Shown here piece by piece: positions 8,479 through 17,122 of a stretch of 64,000 nucleotides of DNA (its first letter is position 1; each line of letters starts with the position of its first letter). This stretch comes from Bacteroidales bacterium (GTDB taxonomy: Bacteria; Bacteroidota; Bacteroidia; Bacteroidales; UBA932): positions 1 to 64,000 of the forward strand of contig JAFPGC010000025.1 in NCBI GenBank assembly GCA_017423025.1, read 5' to 3'. Below the pieces are notes generated by a model. That model saw only the letters and a list, made by a program, of their open reading frames with translations, was not told the DNA's origin and made no database searches. The translations under genes were made by a program, and so were the position numbers.

Positions 8479-9471
8479 ATGGAATCCGTTAACATTCGGG
8501 AATTAAACGAGCGCATTCAGAAAGAAAGCCAGTTTGTAGATCTTCTTACCCTGGAAATGGGTAAGGTCATTGTGGGACAGAAGCACCTGGTGGACAATCT
8601 TCTCATCGGCCTGCTGAGCGGCGGCCATATTCTGCTGGAAGGTGTCCCTGGTCTTGCCAAAACCCTGGCCATCAACACGCTGTCCCAGGCCGTAGATGCC
8701 AAGTTCAGCCGCATCCAGTTCACTCCGGACCTCCTCCCGGCCGATGTGGTGGGTACCCTGGTCTATTCCCAGAAGAAGGAGAGTTTCGAAGTTCACAAAG
8801 GCCCCATCTTCGCCAACTTCGTACTGGCCGATGAAATCAACCGTTCCCCGGCAAAAGTACAGAGTGCCCTGCTGGAAGCCATGCAGGAGCACCAGGTAAC
8901 CATAGGCGACAACACCTACAAACTGCCGGAGCCCTTCCTGGTGATGGCTACCCAGAACCCCATCGAGCAGGAGGGCACCTATCCCCTGCCCGAGGCCCAG
9001 GTAGACCGTTTCATGCTCAAGGTGGTGGTGTCCTATCCCAAGAAGGATGAGGAGCGCCAGATTATCCGCATGAACAACACCGGAGTCTTCCCCAAGGCCC
9101 AGGCCGTGATCAAACCGGAAGACATCGTCCGCGCCCGCGAGGTGGTGCGTGACGTCTATATGGACGAGAAGATCGAGCGCTACATCGTGGACATCGTGTA
9201 CGCAACCCGTACCCCGGCCGAATACGGCCTCAAGGAGCTGGAGAACTTCATTTCCTACGGTTCCTCCCCGCGTGCCAGCATCTCCCTGGCCATGGCCGCC
9301 AAGGCCTATGCCTTCATCAAGCGCCGCGGCTACGTGATTCCCGAGGATGTGCGTGCCGTCTGCAACGAGGTCCTGCGCCATCGTATCGGCCTTACCTATG
9401 AAGCCGAGGCGGAGAACGTGACGCCCGAGCAGATTGTTGAGAAGATCATCAACGCCGTAATCGTACCGTAG
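8479..9471 (+). CDS. moxR: MoxR-family AAA+ ATPase (Bat operon)
   Basis: A 330-residue AAA_3 ATPase. Walker A is GVPGLAKT (55-62), Walker B is VLADE (115-119), and MATQNPIEQEGTYPLPEAQVDRF spans the sensor/arginine-finger region. MoxR ATPases are thought to act as chaperones for assembly of von Willebrand factor A proteins, which is what the next genes encode. It is the first gene of the Bacteroides aerotolerance (Bat) operon, whose members have been linked to oxygen tolerance and cell-envelope stress. It is separated from the next gene by 110 bp containing two GC hairpins, so expression may be partly uncoupled from downstream genes. A putative start at ATG 8479 gives the usual N-terminus. Confidence 0.93.
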   Translation: MESVNIRELNERIQKESQFVDLLTLEMGKVIVGQKHLVDNLLIGLLSGGHILLEGVPGLAKTLAINTLSQAVDAKFSRIQFTPDLLPADVVGTLVYSQKKESFEVHKGPIFANFVLADEINRSPAKVQSALLEAMQEHQVTIGDNTYKLPEPFLVMATQNPIEQEGTYPLPEAQVDRFMLKVVVSYPKKDEERQIIRMNNTGVFPKAQAVIKPEDIVRAREVVRDVYMDEKIERYIVDIVYATRTPAEYGLKELENFISYGSSPRASISLAMAAKAYAFIKRRGYVIPEDVRAVCNEVLRHRIGLTYEAEAENVTPEQIVEKIINAVIVP

Positions 9472-9498
9472 CACAAGTCCACGCACAACCTTTATTTG

Positions 9499-9557
9499 AG
9501 GGGGCTCTGCCCCCTATTATCCCCCGCGGCCTCCGGCCGGCCGCTCTGCAGAGCGGC
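9499..9557. repeat. Two perfect GC hairpins between moxR and the DUF58 gene
   Basis: AGGGGGC-TCT-GCCCCCT (9499-9515) is a perfect 7-bp stem, and GCCGCTCTGCAGAGCGGC (9540-9557) is a perfect 18-bp palindrome. No T-run follows either stem, so they look like repeat or processing/attenuation hairpins more than classical terminators. Confidence 0.65.
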
Positions 9558-9581
9558 TTGTGAGGAACTTCGATTCAACGT

Positions 9582-10463
9582 ATGACACCTGAAGAATTAA
9601 TAAAGAAGGTTCGTAAGATTGAAATTCGCACGAAGGCTCTGAGCCATCAGGTCTTCGCGGGAGAGTACCATTCTGCGTTCAAGGGACGCGGTATGGCCTT
9701 CAGCGAGGTACGCGAATATCAGTGGGGGGACGATGTGCGCAACATGGACTGGAACGTGACGGCCCGCATGAGCGCGCCGTATGTGAAGGTGTTCGAGGAA
9801 GAGCGCGAACTCACCGTGGTTCTGCTGGTGGACATTTCCCGTTCCGGACTGTTCGGAACGGCGGTCAAGACCAAGCGGGAACAGATTGCGGAGATAGCCG
9901 CCACCCTGGCCTTCAGCGCCATCCTCAACAACGACAAGGTGGGCTGCATCCTTTTCAGCGACCACGTGGAGAAGTTCATCCCGCCGGGAAAGGGCCGCAC
10001 CCATTTCCTGCACATCATCCGGGAAATCCTGGAATACGAACCCACCGCCAACGGAACGGACATTGGAGAGGCTTTGCGGTACCTCACCAATGCCATCAAG
10101 AAAAAGTGCACCGCCTTCGTACTCAGCGACATGCTGGATGTGGAGGCCGATGGAACCCCGCGCTACGAGGATGCCTTGAAGGTGGCCGTGAACCGGCACG
10201 ACGTGTCGGTGATCCGCGTCACGGACCCCCGCGAGAAGAGCATCCCCAATGTGGGCCTGGTGCATGCCAAAGACGCCGAAAACGGCGCCTCCCGCTGGAT
10301 CAATACCGCATCGGCCTCCGTGCGCCATTCCTATGAACAGTGGTTCCGCACCAGCACCCAGGCGGCCGACCGCCTCATGCTGCGTTACCAGGTGGACCAC
10401 GTGGACATCGCCACCCAGGAAGATTACGTACGCGGGCTGCTTTCCTTATTCCACAGAAGATGA
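9582..10463 (+). CDS. DUF58 domain protein (Bat operon)
   Basis: A 293-residue cytoplasmic DUF58 protein with a vWA-like fold. It begins with MTPEELIKKVRKIEIRTK and contains the family block REYQWGDDVRNMDWNVTAR. The metal-site motif DISRS (84-88) is intact, as is SDMLD further on. DUF58 proteins are regular partners of MoxR ATPases and the BatA/BatB proteins. Its TGA stop overlaps the ATG of the next gene (ATGA, 10460-10463), indicating translational coupling. Molecular function is not established beyond probable protein-protein scaffolding. Confidence 0.9.
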   Translation: MTPEELIKKVRKIEIRTKALSHQVFAGEYHSAFKGRGMAFSEVREYQWGDDVRNMDWNVTARMSAPYVKVFEEERELTVVLLVDISRSGLFGTAVKTKREQIAEIAATLAFSAILNNDKVGCILFSDHVEKFIPPGKGRTHFLHIIREILEYEPTANGTDIGEALRYLTNAIKKKCTAFVLSDMLDVEADGTPRYEDALKVAVNRHDVSVIRVTDPREKSIPNVGLVHAKDAENGASRWINTASASVRHSYEQWFRTSTQAADRLMLRYQVDHVDIATQEDYVRGLLSLFHRR

Positions 10464-11434
10464 AATTGAGACTGATCATATCGGCTGCTCTGCTTGCGGC
10501 GGCGCTCCCCCTGGGGGCCCAAGGTCTGCGGAAAGACGCCGGCCAAACTTTCCTGGAGCCTCTCCAGAAGCGGGATTCCGTGCTCATCGCCGACCAGTTC
10601 CGCTATGGGATAACCCTGGAAAATATCACCGAGGGCACTCCGCTGGCCCTTCCGGAACTCAAACCGGAGAAAGACAGCCCCCTGGAAATTCTGGGAGACT
10701 GGCAACTGGATTCCACTAGGGTGAGCAAGAAAAAGGAAACGCCCGCCCGGTATAACATCCGGGCTTCCATTGTCCTCACGGCCTTTGACGGCGGCAATTA
10801 CCAGCTGCCGGACATTCCTGCGCTGGTAAATGGAGACACCCTGGTGTTCAAGGCTCCCGAAGAACCCATTGAGGTAAAGGAACTGCCCATTGACATGGAG
10901 ACCTTCCAGCCCCATGACATCAAGCCGCAGGTCAAGTTCCCCTATACCTTCCGCGAGATTCTGCCCTGGCTGCTGGGCACCCTGGCTGCCATCGGCCTTA
11001 TCATTTTCCTCTATTACTTTATCCGGAACCGGCGCAAAGCCGCCCAGGAGAAAGAGCAGGCCGAGCCCGCCCACATCCGCGCCCTGCGCAAACTGGACAA
11101 ATATCGCGGAGACAGGTTCTGGAAGCCCGAGAACCAGAAAGTCTTCTATTCCGGCGTCACGGACGCCCTGCGGGAATACATCGTCTCGCGTTACGGCGTA
11201 GGCGCCATGGAAATGACTACGGCGGAAATCTTCGAAGGCCTCCAGGGAAGCGACATCCCCAAGGACCTGTATGAAGAAATGAAGTCCCTCTTCGAAAGGG
11301 CCGATTTTGTCAAATTCGCCAAGTTCACCGCCACGGACGAGGAGAACGCCACCGTCCTGCCCCAGGCCGTGCATTTCGTGACCGCCACGTACCAGGCCGA
11401 ACTGGAGGAGGAAACGCAAACAGAGGAGGTTTAG
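10460..11434 (+). CDS. BatD-like/DUF4381-type membrane protein of the Bat operon
   Basis: A 324-residue protein with a signal peptide (KLRLIISAALLAAALPLGAQ), a periplasmic region of about 150 residues, one membrane span near residues 172-194 (ILPWLLGTLAAIGLIIFLYYF), and a charged cytoplasmic tail containing FYSGVTDALREYIVSRYGV. This architecture is that of the third gene of Bacteroides Bat operons. The start is taken at 10460 because it overlaps the DUF58 stop and gives a clean signal peptide; the frame stays open upstream. It probably anchors the MoxR/vWA complex in the inner membrane (inference). Confidence 0.82.
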   Translation: MKLRLIISAALLAAALPLGAQGLRKDAGQTFLEPLQKRDSVLIADQFRYGITLENITEGTPLALPELKPEKDSPLEILGDWQLDSTRVSKKKETPARYNIRASIVLTAFDGGNYQLPDIPALVNGDTLVFKAPEEPIEVKELPIDMETFQPHDIKPQVKFPYTFREILPWLLGTLAAIGLIIFLYYFIRNRRKAAQEKEQAEPAHIRALRKLDKYRGDRFWKPENQKVFYSGVTDALREYIVSRYGVGAMEMTTAEIFEGLQGSDIPKDLYEEMKSLFERADFVKFAKFTATDEENATVLPQAVHFVTATYQAELEEETQTEEV

Positions 11435-11437
11435 TGT

Positions 11438-12421
11438 ATGTTCTTTGAGTATCCGAAACTGCTTTTCCTTCTCATCATCCCCATCCTGCTGGTGGGGAGG
11501 TATCTCTATATTGAACTGCTGGACCGCAGGCCTCACATGCGGGTATCCAAGCTGGATGCCTGGACATCGGGAGGCCGCTCGGTCATGGAACTGGTGAGGC
11601 ACATTCCCTTTGTACTGCGCATTGCCGCCCTCTGCCTTATCATTGTAGCCATTGCCCGGCCGCGCTCTTCCTCTCAGGTGGAAAAGATTGATACCGAAGG
11701 CATCGATATCATCTTTGCCATGGACGTGAGTACCAGTATGCTGGCCCGGGACTTTGACCCGGACCGCCTGAGCGCCGCCAAGAACATAGCCATCGAGTTC
11801 ATAGCCCAGCGGCCCAGCGACCGCATGGGTATCGTGGTGTTTGCCGGAGAAAGCTACACCCAGTGCCCGCTCACCACGGACCGCGCCACCCTCATCAATC
11901 TGATGAAGGACGTGCAGACGGACCTCATAGAGGACGGTACGGCCATCGGTAATGGCCTGGCTACCGCCGTGGCCCGCATGAAAGACTCCGATGCCAAAAG
12001 CCGCGTGGTCATCCTGCTCACCGACGGTGTGAACAATATGGGAGAGATTGACCCCGGCATGGCCACCGAGATTGCCAAGACCTACGGCATCCGCGTCTAC
12101 ACCATTGGCGTGGGCGCCAACGGAACGGCCCCTTATCCGGTGCAGACGCCCTGGGGCATTGAACTCCGCAACATCCCCGTGGAGATTGACGAGCCCCTGC
12201 TCAAGAGCATTGCCGACGGCACGGGAGGCCGATACTTCCGCGCCACGGACAATACCAAGCTGAGTGAAATCTACGCCGAAATCGGCCAGATGGAAAAGAC
12301 CCGCACTTCGGTGGATTCTTTCCCTGTATATAAGGATCTGTTTAAGAATTATGCGCTTGCGGCCCTGGCCTGCCTGCTGCTGGAACTGCTGCTGAGCGCC
12401 GTTTTGAGGAGGTTGCCGTAA
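11438..12421 (+). CDS. batA: BatA, membrane-anchored vWA protein
   Basis: A 327-residue inner-membrane protein. Two N-terminal spans (about 5-25 and 57-75) are followed by a vWA domain with an intact MIDAS motif DVSTS (96-100), plus TD and LLTDGVNN segments, and a C-terminal span (YALAALACLLLELLLSAVL). The vWA domain should bind a divalent cation and a protein ligand in the periplasm or cytoplasm depending on topology. BatA of Bacteroides fragilis is one of the proteins for which the aerotolerance operon was named. The TAA stop overlaps the batB ATG (TAATG at 12419-12423), so the two are translationally coupled. Confidence 0.94.
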   Translation: MFFEYPKLLFLLIIPILLVGRYLYIELLDRRPHMRVSKLDAWTSGGRSVMELVRHIPFVLRIAALCLIIVAIARPRSSSQVEKIDTEGIDIIFAMDVSTSMLARDFDPDRLSAAKNIAIEFIAQRPSDRMGIVVFAGESYTQCPLTTDRATLINLMKDVQTDLIEDGTAIGNGLATAVARMKDSDAKSRVVILLTDGVNNMGEIDPGMATEIAKTYGIRVYTIGVGANGTAPYPVQTPWGIELRNIPVEIDEPLLKSIADGTGGRYFRATDNTKLSEIYAEIGQMEKTRTSVDSFPVYKDLFKNYALAALACLLLELLLSAVLRRLP

Positions 12422-13425
12422 TGCTCATTTTTGCCGACTACAAGTACTTGTACTTGCTTCTTCTGATCCCGGTAGTCCTGCTGGGATACGGCGTTCTGCG
12501 TTACTTCCGCAACCGCCGGGTGAAAGCCTTCGGAGACCCTGAACTCACCGAGGCCCTCATGCCTTCCCGCTCCCGCTCCAAGGGATGGGTCAGAATCGCC
12601 TTCTGGTGCCTGGCCTTCGCCTTTTTTGCCATCGGCCTGGCCCGGCCCCGTTCCGGAGCCAAACTGGCCGAGCATACCTCCCGCGGAGCCGAGATTATCG
12701 TGGCACTGGACGTCTCCAATTCCATGCTGGCCCAGGATTATTCCCCCAACCGGCTGGAGAGGGCCAAACTGTCCATCTCCCGCCTTACGGACAAACTTCA
12801 GGACGACCGCATAGGTCTGGTTATCTTTGCCGGAACCTCCTTCGTGCAATTGCCGGTTACCACCGACTATGTAAGCGCCAAGATGTTCCTCTCCAGCATC
12901 GACACCGGGTCCATCCCCGTGCAGGGAACGGCCATAGGAGACGCCATCAACCTCTGTATCAAGAGTTTCAGCGCACAAAGCGAGAAGAGCCGCGTGATCA
13001 TCGTCATCTCGGACGGTGAAAACCACGAAGACGACCCTGTGGCGGCCGCCCGCCAGGCAGCCGAGCTGGGCATCAAGGTCTACACCATCGGCGTGGGATC
13101 GGCCGAGGGCCAGCCCATTCCCGTGGACGGAGGGCTCATGAGGGATAAGGACGGAGAGATTGTGGTCACCCGCCTGGACGAGGAAACTCTTCGCGCCGTT
13201 GCCAAGGCCGGAGGCGGTGCCTACATCCACGCCGGAAGCGAGGAATTCGGCCTCAACCCCATCATCGACGACATCCGCAAGATGGAGGACGAGGAATTCG
13301 GAAGCCTGGTGTTCGAGGAGTATGACGAGCAGTATATGTACTTCTTCGGCATTGCCCTGCTTCTGCTGGTGATTGAAATGCTTATTGGCGAGCGCAAACC
13401 CCGCCGCAGATTGTTTGATGTATGA
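12421..13425 (+). CDS. batB: BatB, membrane-anchored vWA protein
   Basis: A 334-residue paralogue of BatA with two N-terminal spans (about 9-28 and 57-74), a vWA domain with MIDAS motif DVSNS (97-101) and VISDGENHEDD, and a C-terminal span (YMYFFGIALLLLVIEMLI). BatA and BatB probably form a hetero-oligomer. It overlaps batA by one base and batC by four (ATGA, 13422-13425). The tight overlaps support a fixed stoichiometry among BatA, BatB and BatC. Confidence 0.94.
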   Translation: MLIFADYKYLYLLLLIPVVLLGYGVLRYFRNRRVKAFGDPELTEALMPSRSRSKGWVRIAFWCLAFAFFAIGLARPRSGAKLAEHTSRGAEIIVALDVSNSMLAQDYSPNRLERAKLSISRLTDKLQDDRIGLVIFAGTSFVQLPVTTDYVSAKMFLSSIDTGSIPVQGTAIGDAINLCIKSFSAQSEKSRVIIVISDGENHEDDPVAAARQAAELGIKVYTIGVGSAEGQPIPVDGGLMRDKDGEIVVTRLDEETLRAVAKAGGGAYIHAGSEEFGLNPIIDDIRKMEDEEFGSLVFEEYDEQYMYFFGIALLLLVIEMLIGERKPRRRLFDV

Positions 13426-14177
13426 GAAAGTTCGTTTGCATAAGCATCCTGATGCTCAGTTGTTTAAGCGCATTCGCCCAGAAGGCGGACCTGCGCCGCG
13501 GCAACCGGGAATTCAAAAAGGGAGAATACGCCAAGGCCGATATCAGCTACCGCAAGGCCATCATGCTGGACACCTCGTCGGTGGCCGCCCGCTATAACCT
13601 GGCCAACAACCTGTACCGCCAGGAGAACTATGATGAATCGGCCAAACAGCTGGACGCCGTGCAGCTCACCGCTTCGGAAGAACCGTTTGCGGCCGATTAT
13701 TACTACAACCGCGGAGACGTGGCCATAGCCAAGGAAGACTGGCAGACGGCCGTAAACATGTTCAAGGAATGCCTGCGACGCACCCCGGATGACCTGGATG
13801 CCAAGGAAAACTACCTGTATGCCCGTAACAAACTGCAGGAGCAGCAGCAGAACCAGGACCAGAACCAGCAGAATCAGGATCAAAACCAGGATAATCAGGA
13901 CCAGAATCAAGATCAGAACCAGGATCAGAACCAGGATCAGAATCAGGACCAGAACCAGGACCAAAACAAGGATCAGGATCAGAACAAAGACCAAAACCAG
14001 AACCAGGATAACAAGCAGGACCAGCAGCAACAGCCCCAGCAGCAGCCGCAGATAAGTCCCCAGCAGGCCCAGCAGATGCTGCAGGCCATCCAGGAAAAGG
14101 AAAAGCAGACCCAGGAAAAGGTGGACGAAAAGAAGGCCCAGGCCCTCAAGTCCCGCCAGAAGGAAAAGAATTGGTAG
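13422..14177 (+). CDS. batC: BatC, periplasmic TPR protein with Gln/Asn/Asp repeat tail
   Basis: A 251-residue exported protein. A signal peptide (RKFVCISILMLSCLSAFAQ) is followed by tetratricopeptide repeats (NREFKKGEYAKADISYRKAI, then a second near residues 90-130). From residue 140 to 205 comes a low-complexity tail of NQDQ repeats grading into a QQQPQQQPQ run. The last 35 residues are Glu/Lys-rich and probably helical. TPRs suggest it scaffolds periplasmic partners of the Bat complex. The repeat DNA (13838-14050) is built on 6- and 12-bp units and could change length by slippage in frame. Confidence 0.9.
   Translation: MRKFVCISILMLSCLSAFAQKADLRRGNREFKKGEYAKADISYRKAIMLDTSSVAARYNLANNLYRQENYDESAKQLDAVQLTASEEPFAADYYYNRGDVAIAKEDWQTAVNMFKECLRRTPDDLDAKENYLYARNKLQEQQQNQDQNQQNQDQNQDNQDQNQDQNQDQNQDQNQDQNQDQNKDQDQNKDQNQNQDNKQDQQQQPQQQPQISPQQAQQMLQAIQEKEKQTQEKVDEKKAQALKSRQKEKNW
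13838..14050 (+). repeat. (CAGAACCAGGAT)n simple-sequence tract in batC
   Basis: Imperfect tandem hexamers and dodecamers such as CAGAACCAGGAC and CAGAATCAGGAT run for about 200 bp and encode the Asn-Gln-Asp-Gln tail of BatC. Codon variation (aac/aat, gac/gat) breaks up perfect identity, which limits slippage but leaves tracts of exact dodecamers near 13900-13960. Confidence 0.85.
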
Positions 14178-14180
14178 CGT

Positions 14181-16796
14181 ATGAAGAAACTGTTTGCCAT
14201 ACTCATAGGCCTCATAGGCAGCGTAGCCGTATGGGCCCAGTCCAATATTCGCGTAGAAGTTCACAACATAGTAGAGCTCTCGGAGCGTTTCAATCTGGTG
14301 TTCATAGTGGAGGGACAAAACGCCCCCTCGGACTTCCAGTGGGACGCCGGAGATGACGTCACCGTAGTATGGGGTCCCCAAAAGGGTACCTCCACCAGCA
14401 TCCAGATGATCAACGGGAAAACCACCCGTTCTTCCCAGACGTCCTACACCTACATCCTGCAGGCCAAGAAAACCGGCAACCTGACCATCAAGCCGGCCGT
14501 AGCCAAGGTCAAAGGTGAGGAAATCCACTCCAAGACCGTAACCATCCAGGTGGTGGACGACGGTTCTTCCGCCCAAGGCGGCGGCAGCTCTTCCCAGGGT
14601 TCTTCGCAAGGCGGCAGCCAGTCATCGGCCCAGACCGCGACGGCAGGCAGTTCCGATATCTTCATGCGCCTGAGCCTGAGCCGCACTTCCGTGGTGGTGG
14701 GCGAGCCCATTACCGCCACCCTCAAGATTTACCACCGGGCCAACCTGGTGGGCTTTGAAAACGCCCGTTTCCCTTCCTTCAACGGCTTCTGGAGCCAGGA
14801 AGTAGAATCCCCCGCCAACATTGAGTTCCAGCGGGAACAGCTGGACGGAACCATGTACAACAGCGCCGTGCTGCGCCGCTGGGTCATCATTCCGCAGAAG
14901 GCCGGCGACCAGACCGTGGACCCGGCAGAAATCGTATGTCTTGTTAACGTACAGCAGCGCCGTTCCTCCGGTTCCATCTTTGACGAATTCTTCGGCAGCG
15001 ACTACGTGACCACCCGTCAGCGGGTGTCCACCAAGGCCGCCACCATCCATGTATCGGCCCTGCCTGCCGGTGCCCCGGCATCCTTCGGCGGCGGCGTGGG
15101 AGAATTCCAGGTACAGGCGCATCTGAGCAAGGATTCCCTCAAGACGCACGATGCCGCTTCTCTCATAGTCACGGTCTCCGGTAAGGGCAATGTAGCCCTG
15201 CTGGAAGCACCCAAGGTGAGTTTCCCGCCGGACTTCGAGGTCTACGACGTCAAAACCAGCGTGAACACCGACAAGAGCGGAACTTCCGGTTCCAAGACCT
15301 TCGAGTTCCCCTTCATTCCGCGCAGCCCGGGGCAGTTTGAGATTGGCCCCGTGCAATACAGTTTCTACGACGTCAAACAGCGCAAATACCATACGGCCAC
15401 TACGGCAGTTATGCCGCTTAACGTAATCCGTTCCACCACCGCCACTTCCGGTAATCAGGGCCAGGGTTCGTCCCTGGTAGTGGACCGCAAGGGCGTCAAG
15501 AATCTGGGAGAGGACATCCGCTTCATCCGCACCAAAACCACGCTGGGCAATGAAGAGGGATTCTTCGTATACTCCACAGGCTGGATCATCTCCATCCTGC
15601 TCATTCTGGCCATTGGCGTCGGTATCTGGCTGGGCTTCCGCAAGATGGCCGCCAGAAGGGCCGATGTCATAGGTTCCCGCAACCGCCGCGCTACCCGCCA
15701 GGCCCTCAAGCGCCTGGCCCAGGCCAAGGATTTCCTGGACAAGAACCTTTATACGGCCTTCTATGAGGAGCTCCACCGCTCGCTCATCGGCTTCGTCGGA
15801 GACAAACTGGCCATGGATATGGCCGATCAGAACAAGGAGAACATATCGGCCTCCCTGGTGGCTGGAGGCGTGCCCGAATCCGTGGCGCAGGACTTCACGG
15901 ACCTCCTGGACGCCTGCGAATTCGCCCGCTACTCCCCCGACGCCGGACACGAGGCCATGAACGCCCACTACGAGAAAGCCGTTTCTACCATCACCGCCAT
16001 CGATGCTTCTATGAAGAAAACCCCTTCCAAGGCCCCTGTGCTGGCCATATTGCTGCTATTAGCGCTGCCGCTGACCCAGGCCCGCGCCGCCGAATCCTAC
16101 CCCGATTCCCTCTGGAACGCGGGAGTAGCGGCCTATACGGAAGGTGACTTCACATCGGCCATCCGGGACTGGGAAGAAGTGAGAAGCGCCGGACTCATGT
16201 CCCGCGAACTGTATTACAATCTGGGCAACGCCTATTTCAAGACCGGCGAGATTGCCCAGTCCATCCTGTGGTACGAGCGCGCCCTCAAGCTGGATCCGTC
16301 CGACGCCGACGTACGCCACAACCTGGATTATGCCCGCAGCCTCACGCAGGACCGCATCGATGAGGTTCCGGAGATCTTCTTCGAGCAGTGGGGACACGCC
16401 ATGTGCTATCTGCTGCCTTCCAACACGTGGGCCACGCTGTGCCTGGTATTTCTGGCCGCCGCCGTCGCCATGGCCCTGCTGTTCCTGTTGGGCAGCACGC
16501 CGGGCCGCCGCCGCACGGGCTTCTTCGTGGGCATAGCCTGCCTCATCCTCGCCTTCCTGGGCTGGGACTTCGCCCAGTGGCAGCGTCAGGAGGCCCTGCA
16601 ACAGGACAAAGCCATCGTGATGCGGCCCGTCTCCTCCGTCAAGAGTTCCCCTTCGTCCGAAAGCGCCAAGGACCTCTTCATCCTGCACGAAGGCACCCGC
16701 GTCAAGATTCTCGACAACGTAGGCTCCTACACCAACATCGAACTGGGCGACGGCCGCCAAGGCTGGATCCCCGCTGGAGATATCGAAGTTATCTGA
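14181..16796 (+). CDS. batD: BatD-BatE fusion protein
   Basis: An 871-residue protein joining two Bat proteins usually encoded separately. Residues 1-610 are BatD: signal peptide (KKLFAILIGLIGSVAVWAQ), Ig-like periplasmic modules, a Ser/Gln/Gly linker near 131-160, a span near 464-485 (GWIISILLILAIGVGIWLGF) and a cytoplasmic tail. Residues 611-871 are BatE: MKKTPSK and a hydrophobic signal-like segment (VLAILLLLALPLTQARAAE), TPR motifs (LYYNLGNAYFKTGEIAQSIL), two spans, and a C-terminal SH3-like domain (HEGTRVKILDN...GWIPAGDIEVI). No stop or frame change separates them. The former BatE signal peptide would now act as an internal transmembrane helix. A 23-bp inverted repeat begins at the stop codon. 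Confidence 0.88.
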   Translation: MKKLFAILIGLIGSVAVWAQSNIRVEVHNIVELSERFNLVFIVEGQNAPSDFQWDAGDDVTVVWGPQKGTSTSIQMINGKTTRSSQTSYTYILQAKKTGNLTIKPAVAKVKGEEIHSKTVTIQVVDDGSSAQGGGSSSQGSSQGGSQSSAQTATAGSSDIFMRLSLSRTSVVVGEPITATLKIYHRANLVGFENARFPSFNGFWSQEVESPANIEFQREQLDGTMYNSAVLRRWVIIPQKAGDQTVDPAEIVCLVNVQQRRSSGSIFDEFFGSDYVTTRQRVSTKAATIHVSALPAGAPASFGGGVGEFQVQAHLSKDSLKTHDAASLIVTVSGKGNVALLEAPKVSFPPDFEVYDVKTSVNTDKSGTSGSKTFEFPFIPRSPGQFEIGPVQYSFYDVKQRKYHTATTAVMPLNVIRSTTATSGNQGQGSSLVVDRKGVKNLGEDIRFIRTKTTLGNEEGFFVYSTGWIISILLILAIGVGIWLGFRKMAARRADVIGSRNRRATRQALKRLAQAKDFLDKNLYTAFYEELHRSLIGFVGDKLAMDMADQNKENISASLVAGGVPESVAQDFTDLLDACEFARYSPDAGHEAMNAHYEKAVSTITAIDASMKKTPSKAPVLAILLLLALPLTQARAAESYPDSLWNAGVAAYTEGDFTSAIRDWEEVRSAGLMSRELYYNLGNAYFKTGEIAQSILWYERALKLDPSDADVRHNLDYARSLTQDRIDEVPEIFFEQWGHAMCYLLPSNTWATLCLVFLAAAVAMALLFLLGSTPGRRRTGFFVGIACLILAFLGWDFAQWQRQEALQQDKAIVMRPVSSVKSSPSSESAKDLFILHEGTRVKILDNVGSYTNIELGDGRQGWIPAGDIEVI

Positions 16797-16913
16797 CAAA
16801 TATAGCCTCCGGGCGGTACGCTCCTTCGGAGCTATCCCTCCCACCGCTTCGCGGCGGGCCCCTCCCGTTCACGAGACACGGGCGTCTACGCCGCCCGGAG
16901 GCTATATTTGTCA
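16794..16913. repeat. 120-bp stem-loop element bounded by perfect 23-bp inverted repeats
   Basis: TGACAAATATAGCCTCCGGGCGG, split here as TGACAAATATAGC + CTCCGGGCGG (16794-16816), pairs perfectly with 16891-16913. The loop has smaller hairpins (GCTCCTTCGGAGC; CCGCTTCGCGG). The left arm contains the TGA stop of batD-batE and an A-run follows the right arm on the plus strand. It may serve as the operon terminator, but its size and inner palindromes look like a repeat element. The remaining sequence up to 17122 is AT-rich with the palindromes listed separately. Confidence 0.85.
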
Positions 16914-17042
16914 AAAAAAATACCACCTTTGTACTGTTATTAATAATGACATGTATTTGCAAATGTAAGGCATCCCTTCCCAAGAGAGATGTCTTTATTT
17001 TTTCTCAGTATCACAGCCAAGCCAAGAGTTTTTTTGTCATTT

Positions 17043-17066
17043 CCAAATTTTGGCAAGCCTTGCCAA
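17043..17066. promoter_or_regulatory. Overlapping palindromes upstream of the KilA-N gene (possible operator)
   Basis: CCAAATTTTGG (17043-17053) overlaps TTGGCAAG-C-CTTGCCAA (17050-17066), a perfect 8-bp inverted repeat around one base. They lie 57-80 bp upstream of the KilA-N start, next to AATCTTTG at 17092-17100. A DNA-binding protein, possibly the KilA-N protein itself, could act here; this is inference from symmetry and position. Confidence 0.4.
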
Positions 17067-17122
17067 GAATTGGGGTTGACTCATTTCTCCGTAATCTTTG
17101 TGAAAAAGATTATGGACAAAGT

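Noticed and set aside
13838..14050. CRISPR or satellite DNA
   Set aside because: The repeats are in frame, 6-12 bp long and encode the low-complexity tail of BatC.
16011..16796. Separate batE gene starting at ATG 16011
   Set aside because: The frame is continuous from batD with no stop; an internal start is possible but not shown by sequence.
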